A stretch of DNA of 64,000 nt from Lucinisca nassula (GCA_963580285.1 OY757011.1:99627728-99691727), one strand, 5' to 3'. Positions 43,191-54,844 are shown, counted from the first letter of the stretch. Made by a program: numbers and translations. The notes: generated by a model from the letters alone, not told the origin.

Positions 43191-43395
43191 AACTAAAATA
43201 AGGTTTGGAAAGCAGAATTGGTCGTTTGTTGGTTGGTAGACGATTATCATGTAATGTCAAATCTGTTTGCTGAAAAATAAGTGTAAAAAAATACTTTGAA
43301 AATGCCGACATCTGCTAGAATTGGTTAGCGTTTGTAGGGTTGTTGTAAAAGGTCTCCCCGTACATTGATTTAATGCTCCTCAGGGGTTGTATAGA

Positions 43396-43556
43396 AGCCT
43401 CCGTGATGCAGTGGTTACGCTACTCGCCTTGTAAACCAGGGATCGCAGGATCGATCCCGGGCTTCTCCAGACTTTCGGATGAGTCTTTAAACCGCGGTCC
43501 CGTCTCCGTATGACCTTAGCTGTTGGTGGGACGTAAAACTAAAACTCACTCACTCA
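43396..43556 (+). mobile_element. SINE S1 with target-site duplication
   Basis: 'caggggttgtata' just before and 'caggggttttata' just after; all SINE landmarks present. Confidence 0.9.
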
Positions 43557-43599
43557 GGGGTTTTATATACAATTATTTTACCCTCTTTTGCTTCATGGT

Positions 43600-43740
43600 A
43601 CCCATAACGCGAACGAGTCCGTGGAACACTTCGATAAACCCTACTTTATATAGAAAAAATGGAGTGGACGGGGGTATAGTACGAACCGTTGAAATGGACC
43701 TGAGATTGGTGAACTCTATTAACATAATTTCACATCCGAC
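43600..43740. mobile_element. B- and C-type MITE fragments
   Basis: 'gcgaacgagtccgtggaac' and 'aaccctactttatatagaaaa' match the left part of B; 'agtacgaaccgttgaaatgg' matches C. Both are truncated. Confidence 0.45.
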
Positions 43741-43956
43741 TGAATGCATGTATTTATCTTCGCCGTCTCCCGAAAATGGCGATATTGTTATTCAATACAT
43801 AGAGGTCGGTATAGTTTATCAACGACCTTTGAGAGTTCAAAGTTTAAGCTTGACAAGTCTATTCCATTTTTTAGGGGAAGCAGGTCTCGGATAACCTTTT
43901 TCTTAGGATTTTAAAAATATAAATCAATGTTTAGGTGTTGTATTTATCTAGAAGTC

Positions 43957-44030
43957 ATGGCCGAGTGGTTAATGCGATGTACTGCGAGTCACACTATAAA
44001 TATTTTAGACGAGGTTCGAGTCCCAATGGT
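43957..44030 (+). tRNA. tRNA-Ser-like pseudogene or SINE head
   Basis: 'catggccgagtggttaatgcg' matches the D-arm of class II tRNA-Ser and 'gaggttcgagtccc' is a T-arm/B box, with a variable-arm-sized gap between. The anticodon stem is mispaired and the acceptor stem does not close, so it is not a working tRNA. Confidence 0.4.
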
Positions 44031-44189
44031 ACATATTTTTCTTTTTTTTTTTAATTTATCATTTTTATTTTATCTTTTTGTGAGTAAAGTAATTTTCTTT
44101 ATTTTTTATATTTACATCCTTTATATTTTGTTTCCTTTGTTTTATTTTCAACAATGATATCTTATGTCATTGTAAATCTTTTCTGAAAT

Positions 44190-44498
44190 GCCTGCCTCGG
44201 CAGTTCAGGCGGATGCGCGTCTGACTGGTGATCAGATGATCTGACTGGTGATACCTGCCGGGGTCGGCAACATTCTTTCCTTCAAATTGATCATGAAATC
44301 TTTTCCATGGCCATTCCCTCCCTTCCGCTGATTCAAGAAGGGAAGTTATCAGTTTCTGGCGAAAGAATGTGCACTGTATATGTTAACAGCTTACGCATAA
44401 GCTTGACCAGGAAAAGAGGGGATAAGTAAACTGACCGGCTCAGAAATGACCTAAATAGTGTTGCATGGGCCGTAAAACCCCCTTACAAACAAACAAAA
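44190..44498 (+). mobile_element. SINE S3
   Basis: Head 'tgcctcggcagttcaggcgg' with a duplicated 'atctgactggtgat' replacing the B-box region; central domain 'gcactgtatatgttaacagc'; tail 'gggccgtaaaaccccc'. Confidence 0.85.
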
Positions 44499-44658
44499 CT
44501 CTTTCAGATACATTTCAACAGAGCATTTGCCTTCACTGACGGCTATGAACGTACGTTCAATCATAGTATCATTTTTGAAAATACCTCTAGAATCCGAGCT
44601 GAAACGATTCGCTTCGCTCGTTCCATCTTTTCAATGAAATGAATATACTTCTAATGTG

Positions 44659-44945
44659 ATGGCCCCGCCAAACGAGGCTTGGAGAAATAGATCGGGCTGC
44701 ACGATGGTTCCAAGCGGAGCTGAAACTGACGGCACATGCGCAATGGTAAACCGCTTAGTATGTCCGAGCCTGCCCAGGCAAAGTGGTGCGAGTTGGACCG
44801 TCCATGCTTATAGACCCGTTTTGTTTTATTGGGTGGTAGGGCTTGAGATGTCTTTTCATCTCCATGTCGGGTAAAAATCCTTCAAAATGGAAGCAACTTC
44901 TCCAAAATTGACCGGGACAATAATCCTCAAATCAATCAAACAAAC
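44659..44945 (+). mobile_element. SINE S4, diverged
   Basis: Head 'cgccaaacgaggcttggag', central 'caatggtaaaccgctta', worn tail 'accgggacaataatcctc'. Confidence 0.8.
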
Positions 44946-45019
44946 ATCTCGTGTGATCCAATTTTATAGGTACGAAACAATGTTCAGGAAATGAAAAAAT
45001 AAAACAATAAAAAAGAGAG

Positions 45020-45105
45020 AGAAAGAAAAACTCACCAAGATTCGAACCCTAGATCTCCAAGATGGTAGACGCGTTACTAGACTGTCTCGACTAGACGTCA
45101 TTCTG
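45020..45105 (-). repeat. tRNA-like sequence
   Basis: On the minus strand a B box GGTTCGAATC and an A-box-like 'TCTAGTCGAGACAG' are about 40 bp apart. No closed acceptor stem. Either an old tRNA pseudogene or a SINE head. Confidence 0.3.
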
Positions 45106-45377
45106 GTTACATGAAGCGTAAGATTAAGAATATGACGGTAACTATCGCCCAGTGTAAAAATACTCACAACATGCGACTTACCTAAAACATGGACGAGTCC
45201 AAAATTAAAAGTGCAGTCACGTCTCACTGTGTTTTGAAAGACTATAAATGGGTCGCAATTCACGAGATACCGAAAATTCATGAGAAGTTTACGAAAGCCG
45301 ACGTATTAGGCGATAACATTGACTAATTTATTCCATGCATAAAGGTAAGTCTCATGTCAAATTATTCGCACTAAACA

Positions 45378-45488
45378 CATTTTTTTTATTTCTGCTCCAA
45401 GTCATAGGTTGTGGGTACTCGTTAGAACCGCCTCACTGAGGCGGTTCTAACGAGCACCTACAACCTATGTTTGCAGTATAAATAAAAA
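45378..45488. mobile_element. B-type MITE, central part only
   Basis: Perfect core palindrome (about 45413-45460) with 'ataggttgtgggtactcg' and complement. Right part is cut by the start of the Helentron-like element at 45489. Confidence 0.75.
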
Positions 45489-46442
45489 ATAGCCATCGCA
45501 AGAGATGGCAAATCCCCCGACCACCAGGTTGCGCTTTGGTTTAGGAGTGGGGATCTGAAAGGTGTCTGAAATATTAGATAGAAGTGAAGGCAATATGCCT
45601 TTAATGGAGGGGCATGGCTCCGGCGCTACCCGGGGGATCTCCGGGTTGGTGTGACCGAAAGCGTCTTATCATAAGGAACAAGACTATAAATGGTTTAGGG
45701 GTGGGGATCTGAACGGTTTCTGAAATATAATGTCCTTTTATGCTGTGGAGGGGTGGGGCATGGCCCCAGCGCAACACGGGGATCACCCTAGTTGGCGTTT
45801 CTAAATGCGTTTTATCATGGAGAACAAGAATATATATGGTTTAGGGGTGAGGATCTTAACAGTTTCTATGACATCAGTTTTTTTTTTCTATAGTGGAGTG
45901 GGTTGGGCATGGCCCGGGCGCACCCCAATTCAATGTTGCTCTCGCACACCCTCATCATGTAAAGAAGCTATGTACCAAATTTGGTTGCATTAAGACCAGT
46001 GTTTAAGCGCGGCAGAGGATAGCGTGATGAATGAAAGGACGGATAGATAGATGCATTCACAATCCTCAGACAGTTTTTTTAAAAGCAGGGGGATAATGAA
46101 TATATACGTATATAGTTTAGGGGTGGTGATCTGAAAAGTTTCTCCAATATTAGGCCTTTAATGAAGTGGAGGGGTGGGGCATGGCCCCCGGACAACCCCA
46201 AAGTTGGTGTAACTGAATGCATCTTATCAAAAGGAACAAGAATATATATGGTTTGAAAGGTTTCTGAGATATTAGGCCTGAAGTGGAGGGGTTGGGGCAT
46301 GGCCCTGGTGCACCTCCAGGTTGGTGCCACTGAAAGCGTCTTACCATAAGGAACAAGCGTATATATGGTTTATGGGTGGAGATCTGAATGGTTTCTGAAA
46401 TGAGATCTGAATGGTTCCTTTTATGAAGTGGAAGGGTGGGGC

Positions 46443-46589
46443 ATGGCCCCAGCGCAACCCGGGGTCACCCTAGTTGGCATCTCTAAATGTGTTTTATCAT
46501 AAACAACAAGAATATAATATTCTTGTTGTTTATGATAAAACACATTTAGAGATGCCAACTAGGGTGACCCCGGGTTGCGCTGGGGCCAT
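46443..46589. repeat. Perfect 73-bp inverted repeat, one-base spacer
   Basis: Arms 46443-46515 and 46517-46589 are exact complements, centred on the A at 46516. The arms consist of array sequence ('atggccccagcgcaaccc...'). Such exactness means a very recent fold-back duplication or an assembly or sequencing fold-back. Confidence 0.92.
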
Positions 46590-47716
46590 ATATGGTTTAG
46601 GGGTGGAGTTCTTAATGGTTTCTCAGATATTAGCCTTTTTCTGAAGTGGAGGGGGTGGGGAATGGACCAGGAGCACCCAAATTTAACACTGCTCTTGCAT
46701 ACCCTCATCGTGTAAGGAAGCTGTATATCAAATTTGGTTGCATTCCGGCCAGTGGTTGAAGAGGAGATAGCGTGATAGATGAACGGAAGGACTGATGCGT
46801 TCACAATATCCTAGAACGCTTTTTAGCATAGGGATAACAAATAAAAAAAATAAATAAATAAAAAAAACATATCAAACGCATGCTCACTAGCATCTTATCT
46901 CGGACGGCACCGTTTGCTAAAAGTTAGCCATTTTCTAATGCATATCTATAAATAATTCAGAATTGAAAATGAACTTGTTCAACATACAACATGTAAGTTT
47001 ATTTGGAACTTGAGCGCGCAGTTGATGGCACACCATTGCAACCCTTCTGACAGAGCCAAGTATAAAGCTGTTTTTGCAAGGGCTCATCATGTCAGGAAGC
47101 TATGTACCAAAATGTGGTTGTTTAAGGAGAGGATAGCACGATGGATGGATTGACAGACAAACACATGGATGGAGGCATTCACAATATCATCAAACACTTT
47201 TTAAAAGCATGGGATAATGAAATATATGGTTTATGGGTGGGGATCTGAACAGTTTATCAGATATCAGGCCTTTTATGAAGTGGAGGGGTGGGGCATGGCC
47301 CCGGCACACCCAGTGCCGAGTGGGGCAGGAATATATATGGTTAAGGGGTGTGGATCTGAAAGGTTTCCGTGCTATTATGCCTTTAATGAAGTGGAGGGGT
47401 GGGGCATGACCACAGGACCTCGAGGTTGGTATCACTGAAAGCATCCTATCATAAGGTACAAGTGAAAATATGGTTACGGGGTGGGAATCTGAATGGTTTC
47501 TGAAATATATGTCCTTTTATGAAGTTGTGGCATTCACAATATCCTCAAACGCTTTTTTAAAAGCATGGGGATAATGAATATATATGGTTTAGGGTGGTGA
47601 TCTGAACAGTTTATCAGATATTAGGCCTTTAATGAAGTGGAGGGGGTGGGGCATGGTCCTAGCACACCCGGGGGGACTCCAAGGTTGGTGACACTGAATG
47701 CATCTTATCATAAGGA

Positions 47717-49069
47717 ACTAGAGAAAGTGCCCAGTGGGGCACGTATACCCCCAGCCAGTGCCATCCACTTTTAGTGGAAATGACAATTTGTCTGTAGCAT
47801 TGAACCTTTCCATATAAACTTTCCATTTGGTCCACTGAGAATAACTATTGCATTTCAACAACAAGGAGTATAATGAAAACAGTTAACACAAAACTTGGAC
47901 GTAATCAAAATGCCTAAGTCTTAATTATTAGCCCTAGCCTCACCAAGGGGATTGACCCAGGAGCTTAGATATTCTGTATGAAAGTTAATACTATAGATAT
48001 ATTATGTACAGAATATGGAGAGAATCTAACATGAGGTTACAGAGATATGAGCAATCAAAAAGGTTTAACACAAAACTTTGACGTAAAAATTGACAAATGG
48101 GCAGACAGCTCACCCAGGGGCTTGACCCAGGGGCTTAGATATTATATATGAAAGGTAATGCTGTAGAGATATCTTTTACCAAACATGAAGAAAATCTAAC
48201 ATGTGGTTACAGAGATATAAGCAATCAAAAAGGTTTAACACAAAACTTTGATGTCAATGTTGACAAACAGGCGGACAGCTAACCCAGGGGCTTGACCCAG
48301 GGGCTTAGATATTCTATATGAAAGGTAATGCTATAGAGATATTAAGAGAATCTAACATGTGGTTACAGAGATATGAGCAATCAAAAAGGTTTCATACAAA
48401 ACATTGACGTAAATGTTAATGAACGGACGGACGGACAGACGGACTGACGGATGGACAGCCCACCCAGGGGCTTGACCCGCAAGCTTAGATATTTCAAATG
48501 AAAGGTAATGCTATAGAGAAATCCTGTACCAAATATGAAGAGAATCCAACATGTGGCGACAGAGATATGAGCCATCAAAAAGGTTTAACACAAAACTTTG
48601 ACGTAAAAGTTGACAAACGGACGGACAGCCCACCCTGGGGCTTGACCCAGGGTTTGCACCAGGGGCTTAGAAAACCATATGAAAGGTAATGCTATAGAGA
48701 TATCCTTTATCAGACATGAAGAGAATCTAACATGTTGTTACAGAGATGTCAGCAATTAAAAAGGTTTAACAAAAAACTTTGACATAAAAGTAGATGAACA
48801 GACAGACAGACAGGCAGACAGCCCACCCAGGAACTTGACCCAGGGGCTTAGATATTCCACATGAAAGGTAATGCTATAGAGATATGCTTTACCAAATATG
48901 AAGAGAATCTAACATGTGGCTACAGAGATATGAGCAATCAAGAAGGTTTAACGCAAAACTTTGATGTAAAGGTTGACAAACGGCGGGAAAGACAAAAAGT
49001 AAGAATGAACAAACAGACGGAAAGACGAAAACTATATACCCCCTGACATACTTCGTATGCCGGGGGTAT
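47717..49069 (+). mobile_element. Nested Helentron-like element with ~170-bp units
   Basis: It interrupts 'cataaggaac | aagaattta' of the host array. The 5' end has GTGCCCAGTGGGGCAC and TATACCCCCA. Six units are marked by 'caggggcttagatatt' near 47960, 48135, 48300, 48480, 48660 and 48845. The end carries GACGGA/CAGA repeats and a hairpin ACCCCCTGACATAC-TTC-GTATGCCGGGGGT (about 49038-49066). Confidence 0.8.
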
Positions 49070-49682
49070 AACAAGAATTTAGGGGTGGGGATCTGAAAGG
49101 TTTCCTTGCTATTAGGCCTTTAATGAAGTGGAGGGAGTTGGGCATGGCCGCAGGACACCACAGGTGACCTCGAGGTTGGTATCACTGAAAGCATCCTATT
49201 ATAAGGAACAAGAGAATATATGGTTAAGGGGTGGGGATCTGAATGTTTTCTAAAATATATGTCCTTTAATGAAGTGGAGGGGCATGGCCCCAGCGCAACC
49301 TGGTGATCACCCTAGTTGGCTCCTCTAAATGTGTCTTAAAATAAGGAACAAAAATATATATGGTTTAGTGGTGGGGATCTGAACAGTTTCTCAGATACTA
49401 GGCTTTTTCTCATCATGTAAGGAAGCTATATACTAAATTTGGTTGCATTCAGGCCAGCGGTTAATGAAATAGCATGAGGGATAGACGAATGGGCCGACTG
49501 AGGCGCTCACAATATCCCTGAATGTTTTTCTTTTTTTTATAAAAGTGTGGGGATAATGACACAGTGCAAGACAAAATGGGTACTTATCCCACAGTACAGT
49601 ATCATTTGCAGTCTTGCCAGAGCCTTTGCTGATCACAAGAGAGAAGCATTGAGGTAGCTTCGTGCAAGCACTTGTGCCTCTA

Positions 49683-49930
49683 GTCCTACCAGGGCCAAGG
49701 TGTTCAAAGCATCGTTAGCTTAACGAGCTCGTTAGTGGTCATATCGTTGTGTTCTAGCAAGGACAATATCTAAAATTTTGGCATTTTGCTGAAAAAATGT
49801 GAGTAGCTTTTGCATTTGCAAAAGCTGCTCACATTTTTTTCAGCAAAAATATCAGCATATTTGCCATATTAAATGATGATCAAAGTTTTAACGATACGTT
49901 AACTAATGATGTTGTTAACTGAGCCCAGAT
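49683..49930. mobile_element. F-type MITE, worn ends
   Basis: 'gttcaaagcatcgttagctt' at left, an inner inverted repeat 'gagtagcttttgcatttgcaaaagctgctc', and 'cgatacgttaactaatgatg' at right. Confidence 0.65.
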
Positions 49931-50019
49931 GGCTGCGTACCCACATTTGAGGAGCACCGATCGGAGAAAAGAGCCTTTCTTCCCATTCAGCTCCTGGGAA
50001 GATTTGTACCGTAAAAATC

Positions 50020-50232
50020 TTAACCCTTGTCCTGCTGAGCCCGGATATGCCTTATCTTTCAAACAATAAAGATCCAGATCAGATGGCTTCTGAAGAAGCC
50101 ATCTGATCAGGATCTTCATTGTTTGCCATCCAGTTTATGAATTTGCTGCAATAATTTGCATCAAGTAATCTGATTGGCTGATAATCAGTAGTGGGTGTGG
50201 CATATTTAAATATTCAGCAGGACAAGGGTTAA
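50020..50232. mobile_element. D2-type MITE with perfect termini
   Basis: TTAA at 50020-50023 and 50229-50232. Inverted ends TTAACCCTTGTCCTGCTGA and complement are exact over 19 bp. Core hairpin 'ccagatcagatggcttc' / 'gaagccatctgatcagg'. Confidence 0.92.
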
Positions 50233-50797
50233 AACTTTTGACAGCTTAACCCTTTTCATAACACTCCAAAAATTTTAACAAATTTGTTTCTAGATCCAAT
50301 AAGGAGTCCAATAGGTGCAGATGGAATGGCAAACGGTGTAGAACCTGATCAGACTGGTCCAATCTGGCTCTTCACTGTTTGCTTAGGCTTATCTATCCCA
50401 ATACTTACCGGTAGTATCATTACGGTAACTGATGCTGTGAAAAACTGTGGCACAACTCCATTTCATGCATGTTTTGTTATGTATTGTTGCAATAAAATGT
50501 GTTTAGATTTCTTTTTCCTTTCATTATGTGTTTATGTGTTGTAGTCTATTGCCCAAATCATCAGCTGAGGTCATGTTGGGCCAGTCACTGACCTGCACTG
50601 TTCCTAGAAAGGCTTAGACCCCCTAAACAGTATACCATTACTACGAGAGATCCCACAATCCCCTAACAGTAACTGACAACAGTCGGTTAGTCAAAGGCTG
50701 AGCAATCATTCATCTCAAACGATCTCCTAGAAAATGAGTCATTAGAAAAAGGAGAGAAAGGACAGAGTAGAAAAACACACACAAAAAAAAAAAAAAA
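50233..50797. other. No gene seen; D-like fragment
   Basis: 'gcaaacggtgtagaacctgatcagactgg' and 'tcttcactgtttgcttagg' (50331-50388) are a D-core relative. A 'cctgcactgttcctagaaaggcttagac' piece near 50592 resembles SINE S4. Confidence 0.45.
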
Positions 50798-51323
50798 AAC
50801 AAGAAGTGTTTGTGAAACACGAACATGTACCCGGGCAGGGTCATTTTCTTCTTTGAAGTAGATCACACAATTTTATGTATGAGTGGGAAGCCCTTGTCAC
50901 AAGGAACCTACATGCCAAATATGAAATCTCTACCTCAAATGGTTAGAAAGTTATGACCAACATTATTTTTTTCTTTAAAATAAAGGTCACAGGTCATTTT
51001 TTTGTATAAGCGGGAAGCCCTTGTCACAAGGAACCTACATGCAAAATAAGGAGGCTCTACCTGAAATGGTTTGAAAGTTATGGCCAATGTTATTTTTTTC
51101 TTTAAAGTAGGTCACAGGTCAAGGTCAAGGACAGAGGTCAAATTTTTTGTATGAGTGGGAAGCCCTTGTCAAAAGGAACATACATGCCAAATATGAAGGC
51201 TCTACCTCAAACAGTAAGTTTGACCAATGTCATGACCAATGATAAAGTTGCCCAACCGACAAACAACCCAACAAACAGACAGGGCAAAAACAATATGTCC
51301 CCGCTATGGCTACCGGGGACATA
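50798..51323 (+). mobile_element. Helentron-like element with ~127-bp units
   Basis: 5' end ACAAGAAGTGTTTGTGAAACAC contains the inverted repeat GTGTTT-GTG-AAACAC, then ATGTACCCGG. Three units carry 'gggaagcccttgtcacaagg' (about 50887, 51012, 51156). The 3' hairpin (51294-51323, TATGTCCCC ... GGGGACATA) is followed by AAAA. Confidence 0.85.
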
Positions 51324-51591
51324 AAAACAGCCCCTATCATGCATCTGCTGCAAGTACAACAGGATTGAGCCAAGGCAGTAGAAGGCCAGTGCACTGTAAG
51401 CTACACAGCACCTTCACAGCGACTCGACCAAAAGATGTTTTTCTTTTTTTCATAATTGCATAACATCAGCCGTTTTCTGGTTTTTGTAGATCGGATTACA
51501 GAAAATCGTGATCCAAGATATTATTTGCTGAAAACACATGTCCTCCTTTAAAGTACAACTTAACCACTGTGCTTATTACCGGAGGTGGGCT

Positions 51592-51890
51592 TTAACCCTT
51601 AGGATGTCGATCACATTATTGTGGTCTGCTTTGCTGTCTGCTATCTATTTTGAAGTCTTGCTGCAAACAGTGTAGACCCTGATCAGACTGCTCCTGGAGG
51701 AGCAGTCTGATCAGGGTCTACACTGTTTGCTTGTATGCAAAATGTGTTTAAAAAGTTTGCCAGAAGATGAAGCCGACGATGTTTTCAGATTGCTCCTAGC
51801 GGAGCAGTCTGATCAGGGTCCAAACTGTTTGCTTGTATGCAAAAATATGTTTACAAAGTTTGCCAGAAGATGAAGCAGACATTTTCAGAT
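51592..51890. repeat. D-related perfect hairpin and tandem duplication
   Basis: 51663-51730 is a perfect hairpin: 32-bp arms around the loop TGGA, with outer GCAAACAGTGTAGACC. The following ~60 bp ('gcttgtatgcaaaa' to 'gttttcag') and part of the hairpin are repeated at 51776-51890. A TTAACCC at 51592 may be the left D-type end; no right end found. Confidence 0.8.
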
Positions 51891-51916
51891 GCAATGTCTT
51901 GTCATAACAACAAATA

Positions 51917-52238
51917 CCGTATTCGCCCTAATAACCGCACCGTGCCCTTAGTTTTTTTTCAAAATCGTGTCAAAAAATCATGGTGAAAAATCTACCTTAT
52001 TAGCACACACTTGATACGAAAACAATAGCTTCTGAGATTATGCATACTGATATTTAATGAGACGGAAAAGGATACTTTAAGCATTGTATTCACTATTGAA
52101 GAAAGAATGGTAAGTTTTTATAGATTTACTGTGAGAGCTTCAAGGGGAGGTTACTGTAAAGTGTGCGGTTATTTCCTTTTCAAAAATAGCTTTGGTGTGC
52201 ACTTATAGGAGCATGTGCGGTAATTAGGGTGAATACGG
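51917..52238. mobile_element. H-type MITE, TA target
   Basis: Inverted ends of about 24 bp (CCGTATTCGCCCTAATAACC and GGTAATTAGGGTGAATACGG) between TA at 51915-51916 and 52239-52240. Confidence 0.8.
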
Positions 52239-52242
52239 TAGG

Positions 52243-52319
52243 CCATAGGGGCTTGAATCACGCAAAAAAAAAAGATTTTTTTTTTTTTTTAATTTTTTTT
52301 TCGTGATTCAAGCCCCTAT
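52243..52319. repeat. Inverted repeat around A- and T-runs
   Basis: Arms CATAGGGGCTTGAATCACG and CGTGATTCAAGCCCCTATG (19 bp, exact) enclose A- and T-rich sequence. Abuts the H-type MITE. Confidence 0.8.
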
Positions 52320-52499
52320 GAATAAGCCAAGACAAGTGAATAGGGGTTAACAGAGGAGCAAAATCAGGGTCCAAGGTTATAAACTTTATTCTCAGCTCAG
52401 CCTGAAATTCTCTTAATTATTACGGGTAACCCTTTTGATGCGAAGAAAAACTGCATGCGAAAATGTCTCTGTTTTCTTCTCCATCATTTCAAAAACTTT

Positions 52500-52865
52500 T
52501 CATTCATATTTTTGCATACAGGCAGTGTGGACCCTGATCAGACTGGAAAAGTTTGTTTGTATTGGAGTTTAACAGCCCAATCAACACTATTTTAGGTCAT
52601 TTTTGAGCCAGTCAGTTTACCTATCCACACTTTTCCTGGGCTGGACATAAGCGGTTAACCAGTACAGTGCACATTCTTTTGCCAGAAACTGACAACTGCC
52701 CTCCTTGAATCAGCAGAAGGGAGAGAATGACCGTAGAAAAGATTTCATGATCAATCTTCACGAAAGAATGTTGCCGACTCCAGCAGGTATCGAACCAATG
52801 TCCTCCTGATCACCAGTCAGATGCCAGACTAGAACAGTCTGATTCAGATCCAGACTGTTTGCAAC
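52500..52865. mobile_element. D-type hairpin split by an S3 SINE
   Basis: 'caggcagtgtggaccctgatcagactgg' (52519-52546) and 'agaacagtctgattcagatccagactg' (52831-52857) are the two arms of a D-core hairpin, parted by the SINE. Confidence 0.7.
52549..52825 (-). mobile_element. SINE S3 in a D-type hairpin
   Basis: Tail complement 'attggagtttaacagccc' at left, tRNA-like head complement at right. Duplication 'agactggaa' / 'agactagaa' flanks it. Confidence 0.85.
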
Positions 52866-52881
52866 AATGATTTTAAAATGA

Positions 52882-53040
52882 GTGAGTGTTTGAGTTTTAC
52901 GTCTCACCAACAGCTAAGGTCATACGAAGACGGAACCTCGGTTTAAAGACTCATCCAGAAGTCTGGAGAAGCCCGGGATCGATTCTGCGACCCCTGGTTT
53001 ACAAGGCAAGCATTATAACCACTACACCACGGAGGCTTCT
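52882..53040 (-). mobile_element. SINE S1
   Basis: 'gagttttacgtctcaccaac' to 'accacggaggcttct'. Flanks 'gattttaaa' and 'gactttaaa' suggest a target-site duplication. Confidence 0.88.
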
Positions 53041-53091
53041 GACTTTAAAGTAACCAGCTGACTAAAGATGACAATTGTTGTGATTGGCATC

Positions 53092-53304
53092 TTAACCTTT
53101 AACCTGCTGAATATTCAATTAAGCCACACCCATTTCTGACTTTGAACCAATCAGATTACTTGATGCAGCTTATTTCTACATATTCATAAACTGAATGTCA
53201 AACTGTGTAGATCCTGATCAGATGGCTTCTTCAGAAGCCATCTGATGTGGATCTACACTGTTTGCAAAGATAGGGCTTGTCGCCTACAGCAGGGTAAAGG
53301 TTAA
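53092..53304. mobile_element. D2-type MITE
   Basis: TTAA at both ends, termini CCTTTAACCTGCTGA and CAGCAGGGTAAAGG. Hairpin 'gatcagatggcttcttcagaagccatctgat' in the core. Confidence 0.85.
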
Positions 53305-53405
53305 GGGTTAAAATACAAACACAAGTGCCAACTTACCTGTTCAAATCAACACAAAAATTTATTTGTCCTACTCGTAAATTTTAAAATGAAATAATTGTAT
53401 ACTTT

Positions 53406-53652
53406 TGTTTCTTTCTTTGAACTGAGGTTTAACAACCCCGTCAGTTTGTCAACACTATTTGGGTCATTTTGGCAATGTTGTTTTCAATTTTGTGGGACTT
53501 TTACCCAACATTGAGATGAAATGACATCTCAAGCCCTGTCCCCTGATGAAACCAATAAGCTTTATATGCATGGACAGTCCAACTCCCACCACTTTGCCTG
53601 GGCTTTTAGCTTTGTGAAGAAGCACCGTGCAGCCCAATCTATTTCAAAAGGG
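53406..53652 (-). mobile_element. SINE S4, diverged
   Basis: Tail complement 'aactgaggtttaacaacccc', 'cattgagatgaaatgacatc', and head remains 'cagcccaatctatttc'; a part of the head is deleted. Confidence 0.8.
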
Positions 53653-53672
53653 CCAAACAATTGTAGGCATTT

Positions 53673-53826
53673 TAACCCTTATCTTGCTGTTCACGACAAC
53701 CCCTATCTTTGCAAACAGTGTAGATCCTGATCATTTATAAGAAAAGTATCACAGATTTTCATCAGAAAAGTAGCCATTTTTGAGATGTGAAAAATGCACC
53801 ATGTCGTACGGGTGTTATTGTAATGA
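53673..53826. mobile_element. D2-type half joined to B-type right part
   Basis: 53673-53728 is the left half of a D2 element ending inside its core ('tgtagatcctgatca'). From 53731 the sequence is the right part of B ('tataagaaaagtatcac', 'gtcgtacgggtgttattgtaatg'). A recombinant or deletion joint. Confidence 0.65.
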
Positions 53827-53830
53827 TTTC

Positions 53831-54030
53831 TTAACCCTTAACCTGCTGTTCACAACAACCCTACTTTTGCAAACAGTGTAGGTGCAGACCATATGGTTTC
53901 TGGAGAAGCCATCTGATCAGGATCTACACTGTCGTTCAGTTTGTGAATTTAAACAAAAACATATCATGTAATATGATTGGCTGATAGTCAGAAATGGGTG
54001 TGGCTAATTCAATATTCAGCTGGGTAAGGG
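53831..54030. mobile_element. D2-type MITE
   Basis: TTAACCCTTAACCTGCTG at left, CAGCTGGGTAAGGGAT at right (right TTAA mutated), degenerate core hairpin. Confidence 0.75.
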
Positions 54031-54678
54031 ATAGCCAGGGGATGACAAATAGAGAATAATAAAACTAAATAATAAAAAGTCTAGTTATAATACTCTCATT
54101 TTCACAAACACTAATACTTCAAACTACAGTTCAAATCAAACTACATTTTGGACAATGTTTAGTTTGCAATCTGTTCGATATATTTCATTCATAGCTTTTA
54201 TCTCAAACCACTGTTTCCTCAAATGAAAAATTCCAGTCCCTTAAAAGTTTCAGACAATGTGGGACCACCATGTGAATGACTGTTTTCGCAAGTTCCAAAA
54301 GATTACTTCTGTAATATGTACTTAGGCACAGCCTAAATGCCGACATGAGTATTGTTATATACGTACAAGTATAACTAACTGTTGCTATTGGAGAATGCTT
54401 CCATCCTACCAAGGTATCAGTAAATAATCCAGTGAATTATTGGCCCACGTGAGGTGCTGGCTTTTCTTTTTAAAGATGGCGTTTACGAGTTTTTGTGTGT
54501 TTCAAATTTCAATACTGTAAGTCAGGACAGGAAATATAGATTTGAGCATTGTAGAAAAAAAGAAAAAGTTTGTCAAAACAAAAAGATCGTCAAAAATGAC
54601 GTTTCCGGTGGGTGGTCTACCCGTACAGAGGCAGACATTTTATATGGAGGAATAAACCGTTAACCAGTCTGAAATAGT
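54031..54678. other. No gene seen
   Basis: Two short open frames lie here (69 codons each, opposite strands) without splice or domain support. 'aagatggcgtttacgag' near 54474 resembles a start context, but the frame closes quickly. Confidence 0.4.
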
Positions 54679-54844
54679 TGTTTGATTGTATTGGAGTAAA
54701 CATCACAGTCAACACTATTTTAGGTCATTTTTGAGCCAGTCAGTTTACCTATCCACACTTTTCCTGGGCAGGCTTATACTTAAGCTGTTAACCAGTACAG
54801 TGTAAATGCTTTCACCAGAAACTGACAACTGCCCTTCTTGAAAC
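54679..54844 (-). mobile_element. SINE S3, head missing
   Basis: Tail and central domain complement ('gtattggagtaaacatcac' to 'aactgacaactgcccttcttgaa'). Confidence 0.8.

Larger units (their letters stand above)
45489..49558 (+). mobile_element. Helentron-like array, composite, with a second element nested
   Basis: The 5' end has an inverted repeat CCATCGCAAGAGATGG followed by CAAATCCCCCGACC. Units of about 160 bp carry 'gaagtggaggggtggggcatggcccc', and a terminal module 'gcattcacaatatcctcaaacgc ... gcatggggataatga' recurs at about 46080, 46810, 47215, 47570 and 49556, so several elements or partial copies are fused. The element at 47717-49069 is inserted within it. No gene. Confidence 0.65.

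Noticed and set aside
43957..44030. Functional tRNA-Ser gene
   Set aside because: Acceptor and anticodon stems do not pair; only the A- and B-box regions are tRNA-like.
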